18,059 nucleotides of DNA from contig JAYENW010000030.1 in assembly GCA_034722275.1 (NCBI GenBank), positions 1 through 18,059 of the forward strand. Reading direction: 5' to 3'. A program made the translations under genes and the position numbers. Below, piece after piece: positions 14,829-18,059 of this stretch. Every line of letters starts with the position of its first letter. Position 1 is the first letter of the stretch. The notes below the pieces were generated by a model. That model saw nothing but the letters and a program-made list of their open reading frames with translations. It did no database searches and was not told the origin of the DNA. This DNA is from M55B177 sp034722275 (GTDB lineage: Bacteria > Chloroflexota > Dehalococcoidia > GIF9 > AB-539-J10).

Positions 14829-14856
14829 ATATTACACCTTTTTGAGGTTGTGTAAA
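14829..14856 (-). promoter_or_regulatory. Candidate promoter of the kinase operon
   Basis: Minus strand: TTTACA (14851-14856), a 16-bp spacer, then TAATAT (14829-14834). This gives a leader of about 40 bases. The spacer contains a small inverted repeat (ACCT and AGGT arms around five bases) that could bind a regulator. Confidence 0.5.
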
Positions 14857-15049
14857 TAGTTGCAACAGTTTTGAGCATGGTAAAAAAGTCCTGCACGATA
14901 TCTGTCCTCTGCGTCGAATCGTTTGATTGACTAAGCCATCCGGGAGGTATTGACAGCCATGTATCGTGGGAGTAGCAGCCTTTATGCCGCATTTCTGGGC
15001 GCCGATTGCATAGGCGAGGAGAGGTATTCACCATACACATGGTTCACCT

Positions 15050-15114
15050 GTAGTGGCGGGTTTTGTCCCTGCCTCTTTTGGGGAGGGTACAAGACCCTCC
15101 CCTACGTTTGCCTT
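15050..15114 (+). repeat. Double-hairpin repeat, copy B
   Basis: This is the second copy of the element at 10941-11003, in the same orientation. Hairpin one is GGCGGG/CCTGCC with one G-T pair (15055-15073). Hairpin two is a perfect 8-bp GGGGAGGG/CCCTCCCC stem (15080-15102). The outer ends GTAGTGGCGGG and CTACGTTTGCCTT are conserved. ACCT occurs directly on both sides (15046-15049 and 15115-15118) and may be a target-site duplication. Confidence 0.85.
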
Positions 15115-15173
15115 ACCTCATTTGTAAGTAATCGCCGAAGTCCACGATTCTCTTGATGATTTGCCCAATTCCC

Positions 15174-15202
15174 TTGACATATTGATAAGCATGAATTATA
15201 CT
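15174..15202 (+). promoter_or_regulatory. Promoter of the scaffold-capsid block
   Basis: TTGACA (15174-15179), a 17-bp spacer and TATACT (15197-15202). Boxes and spacing are the same as at 8090-8118. A further TATAAT lies at 15210-15215. The leader is about 60 bases and ends in an AAGGAGG site before ATG 15269. Confidence 0.8.
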
Positions 15203-15268
15203 AACAATATATAATAGGAGTGAGTGAGAGAAGTCCAGAAATGTTGAATATCAAAACAAGGAGGTAAC

Positions 15269-15787
15269 ATGAACAAAGACGATAGTCAGCAATCACCGCC
15301 AACCGATGAAGAAGGCCTTGAGCCTTCTCTTCCACAGAATGAGCCTGAGCCAGGTTCGCCTGCAGGAGAGGGTACTGTACCTTCCCGGAAAGGGCAATCT
15401 GAGGAGGAGCGCGTTCCTGTATCCAAGCTGCGAGATCTTCAGTCGCAGAATGACAAGCTGAGAGCTGAGCTCGACAGTAGCAACGCTCAATTATCCGCTT
15501 CCAATTCCAACATGGGAGATGCCGTGGATAAATATAGAGAGGCGCTGCTGCAGGCTAACCCCGGGATTCCCCAGGAACTGCTCAGTGGCAGTTCCATCGC
15601 CGAGCTTGATGAGGCTCTCGCCAAAGCTCGAGTTGTTGTGGAAAAAGTAAAGGCTGAAATGGGCAATCTTGCCAAAGAAGCCACAGTCCCAGCGGGAGCA
15701 CCAGCCAGAGGGGCACCGAGCACCGAGGGCATGAGTGCCAAAGAGAAAATCGCCACTGGACTACAACAGAAAGGAGGAACTAGCTAA
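15269..15787 (+). CDS. Phage scaffold-like protein
   Basis: This 172-residue, strongly charged protein sits just before the major capsid gene, where scaffolding proteins lie. The first 50 residues are rich in Pro, Glu and Gln and look disordered. Residues about 50-90 (VSKLRDLQSQNDKLRAELDS) form a likely coiled coil, and the tail is Ala/Gly/Lys rich. Scaffolds of this kind guide capsid assembly and then leave. Assignment rests on composition, size and position; no strict motif is available. The ribosome site AAGGAGG is strong. The stop and the capsid start share one base (TAATG), so expression is coupled. Confidence 0.65.
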   Translation: MNKDDSQQSPPTDEEGLEPSLPQNEPEPGSPAGEGTVPSRKGQSEEERVPVSKLRDLQSQNDKLRAELDSSNAQLSASNSNMGDAVDKYREALLQANPGIPQELLSGSSIAELDEALAKARVVVEKVKAEMGNLAKEATVPAGAPARGAPSTEGMSAKEKIATGLQQKGGTS

Positions 15788-16707
15788 TGGCTATGACATT
15801 AGTTGAAGCAGAAAAGCTCTCGAATGATGTCCTCTTGCAGGGCGTTATCGAGACAGTAATCAAAGACAGCCCTATCTTACAAGAGCTGCCTTTCATTCAA
15901 ATCGTGGGCAACGGCCTCTCCTATAGCAAGGAGAAAGCCCTGCCTACCGTGGACTTCTACGATGTAGGAGATACCTGGGCAGAAAGCACACCCACATTCG
16001 ACAAGGTGACGGCTACTCTGAAAATCATGGGAGGCGACGCCGATGTAGATAACTATCTCAAGGCGACCCGCTCCAATATCAACGACCTCGAGGCAGCCGT
16101 TGTCGAGGAGAAGGCCAAAGCCTTGCGGCATGAGTTTGAGAAGGAGTTTCTTTACGGAAACGCAACCACCAGTCCCAAGCAGTTCGATGGCATAATCAAG
16201 CTCATTGACACAGGCTCAGCGTCGGCCCAGGTAATCGCCATGGGTGCTACGGGTGCTGCGCTGACGCTGACCAAGCTTGACCAGCTCATAGACGCTATCA
16301 AGGGCGGTAAGCCCGATATGCTCTTAATGAGCCGCAGAAGCCGCAGGAAGATTCAAGCGTTAGCCAGGGCAGCAGGCTCTAACCTGGAAGTAGGCAAGGG
16401 TATGCTGGGCGAGTTCGTGCAGCTCTACAACGGTATCCCTATCGCCATCAGCGATTGGGTGCTGGACACCCACACCGTGGCGGGCAGCGTTGAGACGCTG
16501 TATACAGGGGCAGCCAACTCCACCATCTACGCCTTTCAGTTAGGTGAGGGTGCTCTGTGCGGCGTCTCTAGTCCTGAAATGCTCCAGATAGAGCGTATAG
16601 GCTCACTGGAAACCAAGGACGCTACCCGAACCAGGGTGAAGTGGTATGTCGCCCTTTGCCTGTTTGCCGCTGTTAAGGCAGCCGCCTTAATCGGCGTGCA
16701 GGACTAA
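15787..16707 (+). CDS. Phage major capsid protein (HK97-fold type)
   Basis: This 306-residue protein is a probable HK97-fold major capsid protein. Features include an N-terminal helix with LLQGVIETVIKDSPILQELP, an E-loop-like region with VDFYDVGDTW and GDADVDNYL, the helix EEKAKALRHEFEKEFLYGNA, and LLMSRRSRRKIQALARA. The latter two recur in capsid proteins of the non-protease type. The P-domain-like end carries IERIGSLETKDATRTRVKWY. Length suits a capsid made without a cleaved delta domain, which agrees with the absence of a protease gene. It is coupled to the scaffold by TAATG, preceded by AAAGGAGG. Confidence 0.88.
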   Translation: MAMTLVEAEKLSNDVLLQGVIETVIKDSPILQELPFIQIVGNGLSYSKEKALPTVDFYDVGDTWAESTPTFDKVTATLKIMGGDADVDNYLKATRSNINDLEAAVVEEKAKALRHEFEKEFLYGNATTSPKQFDGIIKLIDTGSASAQVIAMGATGAALTLTKLDQLIDAIKGGKPDMLLMSRRSRRKIQALARAAGSNLEVGKGMLGEFVQLYNGIPIAISDWVLDTHTVAGSVETLYTGAANSTIYAFQLGEGALCGVSSPEMLQIERIGSLETKDATRTRVKWYVALCLFAAVKAAALIGVQD

Positions 16708-16800
16708 AAATAAGTGAGTAGGGTATAGCGGATAGCGCATAGTAACTACACACTACACGCTACACGCTATCTACTACACGCCAAAGAAAGGAGATGAAAC
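16708..16800. repeat. Short-period repeat spacer between capsid and adaptor genes
   Basis: The gap is built from TAGCG- and CTACAC-type units. There are inverted arms GATAGCG (16731-16737) and CGCTATC (16765-16771), with tandem CTACAC(GC) words between and after them. An AAAGGAG ribosome site for the next gene follows. It may form a loose hairpin, but no T-tract follows. Confidence 0.55.
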
Positions 16801-17403
16801 ATGGACTTACCAACAATGAGAACCAAAGTCCGCAGGGACTTGAGAGACACCGACCCAGCGGACTACCGCTGGAGCGATGACGAGATTGACCGCCATGTCA
16901 ACCACACTCTGCTGGATATATCTCAGGCTGTCCCGCAGGAGAAGATATCGGAAGGCCTGGTTATCCCCACGCCAGCATCGAAGGACATCGATATATCGAG
17001 CCTTAACGGGCTGATCCTGGTGGACGGCGTGGAGTATCCCACGCTGGAAGACCCCAAGAGATGGCGTTCCTTTCGAGTATGGGCAGGCACATTGACGCTG
17101 CTAATCGATGAGACGGTTACCGCAGATGAGCCGCTCAATGTCTATTATTCGGCAGCTCATACCATCGCAGCGGACGCCTGCACTCTGCCCCCGCACATGG
17201 AAGACCTCTGCTCTATGGGAACGTCGGCTTATGCCGCCTATGAGTGGGCAGCTTATGCCGTCAATGTCATCAATGTCGGTGGTGAGCGGACGGCAGCGGA
17301 TTATCTCAAGTGGGCTCAGGACAGGCTCGAAGTTTACCAGAAGGAGCTCAAACGCTACGGCAGGCAGTCGAGGCTGAAAATAGGCAAGCTTTATGCGGAC
17401 TAG
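16801..17403 (+). CDS. Phage head-tail adaptor/connector-like protein
   Basis: This 200-residue protein lies directly after the capsid gene, the usual place for the gp6/gp15-type head-completion adaptor. It is mainly helical. The start MRTKVRRDLRDTDPADYRWS with DDEIDRHVNHTLLDISQAVP (26-45) is typical of these proteins. A beta-rich middle (about 60-120) is followed by a C-terminal helix with LKWAQDRLEVYQKELKRYGR. Such adaptors close the portal after packaging and bind the tail. Assignment comes from pattern and position. The ribosome site GGAGATGAAAC precedes ATG 16801. The next gene begins 3 bases after its stop. Confidence 0.7.
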   Translation: MDLPTMRTKVRRDLRDTDPADYRWSDDEIDRHVNHTLLDISQAVPQEKISEGLVIPTPASKDIDISSLNGLILVDGVEYPTLEDPKRWRSFRVWAGTLTLLIDETVTADEPLNVYYSAAHTIAADACTLPPHMEDLCSMGTSAYAAYEWAAYAVNVINVGGERTAADYLKWAQDRLEVYQKELKRYGRQSRLKIGKLYAD

Positions 17404-17406
17404 ACG

Positions 17407-18059
17407 ATGATTGAAGTCGGTATCTTAAAGACCTGGGATAGTGCCGCCTACAAGGCAGGGGTGCAGCTTGCAGGGAGCTTGACGGCTTACTTCGACGAGG
17501 TAAATGTCGCCAGGAACATCGCATCATCGGCTATGGTGGTGGGAAACTATGTCCTGGTGGCTATGCCCGAAGACAATCCGAAGGACGGCTGTGTCATAGC
17601 TGCCTGGCCAGGAGGCAGCGACGCCCATCACGCCAGACATGAGCTCGGCGGAGCTGACCAGGTCGAGGTGAAAGACCTCATCTACCTCTACCAGACAGGC
17701 GAATACTACAAGCAATGGGATAGTGTAACTGGCTGGACGGAGAACAACACGGGTGGCAGCAATGACCCTAGAGGGACATTTCTGTATATGCAGACAGGTG
17801 CGGTGGCCAACAACATCGTCAACATCTACATGACGCCAGGCTACTTCTGGATAGGCAGGTGGACACGGTGGGCGGCAGAAATCTCTATACGCTACAACCA
17901 CGCTACCAATAACCAGATAACAGCATACTTCGGCCTTGCAGAGGCGCCAACAGACCCAGGCTCAAACTACCACATGGCGTTCTTTATTGATAATGCCAAC
18001 TTGAAGGCAAGCACAAGGGGCCCTGGAGGCACACAGGTTACAGATACGGGGATTGACCC
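17407..18059 (+). CDS. Tail/fibre-like phage protein, 5' part
   Basis: The frame from ATG 17407 is open to the right edge (217 codons seen), so the gene continues beyond the window. Residues 1-75 look like a small beta-rich virion domain. Then comes HHARHELGGADQVEV, a form of the H-x-x-RH-x-x-GGAD motif common in phage tail and fibre proteins as a link between modules. After it a beta-rich domain with many aromatic and Asn/Gly residues begins (WDSVTGWTENNTGG onward), like a receptor- or carbohydrate-binding sandwich. The motif is visible; the binding role is inferred. It starts 3 bases after the adaptor stop, so it is in the same operon. Confidence 0.6.
   Translation, partial: MIEVGILKTWDSAAYKAGVQLAGSLTAYFDEVNVARNIASSAMVVGNYVLVAMPEDNPKDGCVIAAWPGGSDAHHARHELGGADQVEVKDLIYLYQTGEYYKQWDSVTGWTENNTGGSNDPRGTFLYMQTGAVANNIVNIYMTPGYFWIGRWTRWAAEISIRYNHATNNQITAYFGLAEAPTDPGSNYHMAFFIDNANLKASTRGPGGTQVTDTGID

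Larger units (their letters stand above)
14782..15268. other. Divergent intergenic region between kinase and scaffold genes
   Basis: No convincing gene is seen in these 487 bases. They carry the leftward kinase promoter, an unremarkable middle part, repeat copy B (15050-15114), and the rightward promoter and leader of the scaffold-capsid block. Confidence 0.6.

Noticed and set aside
14950..15156. 68-aa plus-strand ORF before the scaffold gene
   Set aside because: It spans repeat copy B, with sequence dictated by the hairpins, and has no ribosome site or family pattern.

Overview
The window looks like an accessory region of a bacterial chromosome. It is probably a Chloroflexota/Dehalococcoidia-type genome, inferred with modest confidence from three things: the mix of gene families, strong AGGAGG-type ribosome binding sites beside consensus TTGACA-N17-TATAxT promoters, and many GC-rich GTAG-type hairpin repeats between genes. 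No rRNA, tRNA, CRISPR array or integrase was found.

Bases 1-5300 hold host genes and decayed genes. They are the 3' end of a YgjP/DUF45-type metallopeptidase, a convergent RecB/Cas4-like PD-(D/E)XK nuclease with four Fe-S-type cysteines, a frameshifted methyltransferase fragment, a HAD-phosphatase relative lacking its catalytic N-terminus, and an intact typA/bipA translational GTPase. A DUF2007-like remnant lies downstream of typA.

Bases 5670-8040 hold two toxin-antitoxin modules. The first pairs an MqsR-like toxin with an antitoxin that joins an MqsA-like zinc finger, an XRE-type helix-turn-helix and a C-terminal Panacea/SocA (DUF4065) domain. Its promoter carries a perfect 18-bp palindrome between the -35 and -10 boxes, and the toxin start codon lies almost at the predicted transcription start. 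The second, on the minus strand, is a DUF433 antitoxin and DUF5615 PIN-like toxin pair flanked by two ~105-bp direct repeats.

From 8090 to the end is a tailed-phage or prophage head module: a 33-codon ORF, terminase large subunit, portal, scaffold-like protein, major capsid protein, head-tail adaptor and the start of a tail/fibre-like protein. It is split in two. Between portal and scaffold lies ~4.1 kb of non-structural cargo bounded by two directly repeated ~64-bp double-hairpin elements. The cargo holds a Phd/YefM antitoxin with a RelE-like toxin broken by one extra G, and a minus-strand operon of membrane histidine kinase, Rcp1-type response regulator and REC-GGDEF diguanylate cyclase. 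The two structural blocks start from near-identical promoters (TTGACA-N17-TATACT).

The most notable points are the MqsR / zinc-finger-HTH-Panacea module with its spacer operator and leaderless toxin start, the repeat-bounded signalling cargo inside a phage head operon, the direct-repeat-flanked DUF433/DUF5615 cassette, and a family of hairpins with changing stems and near-constant loops.
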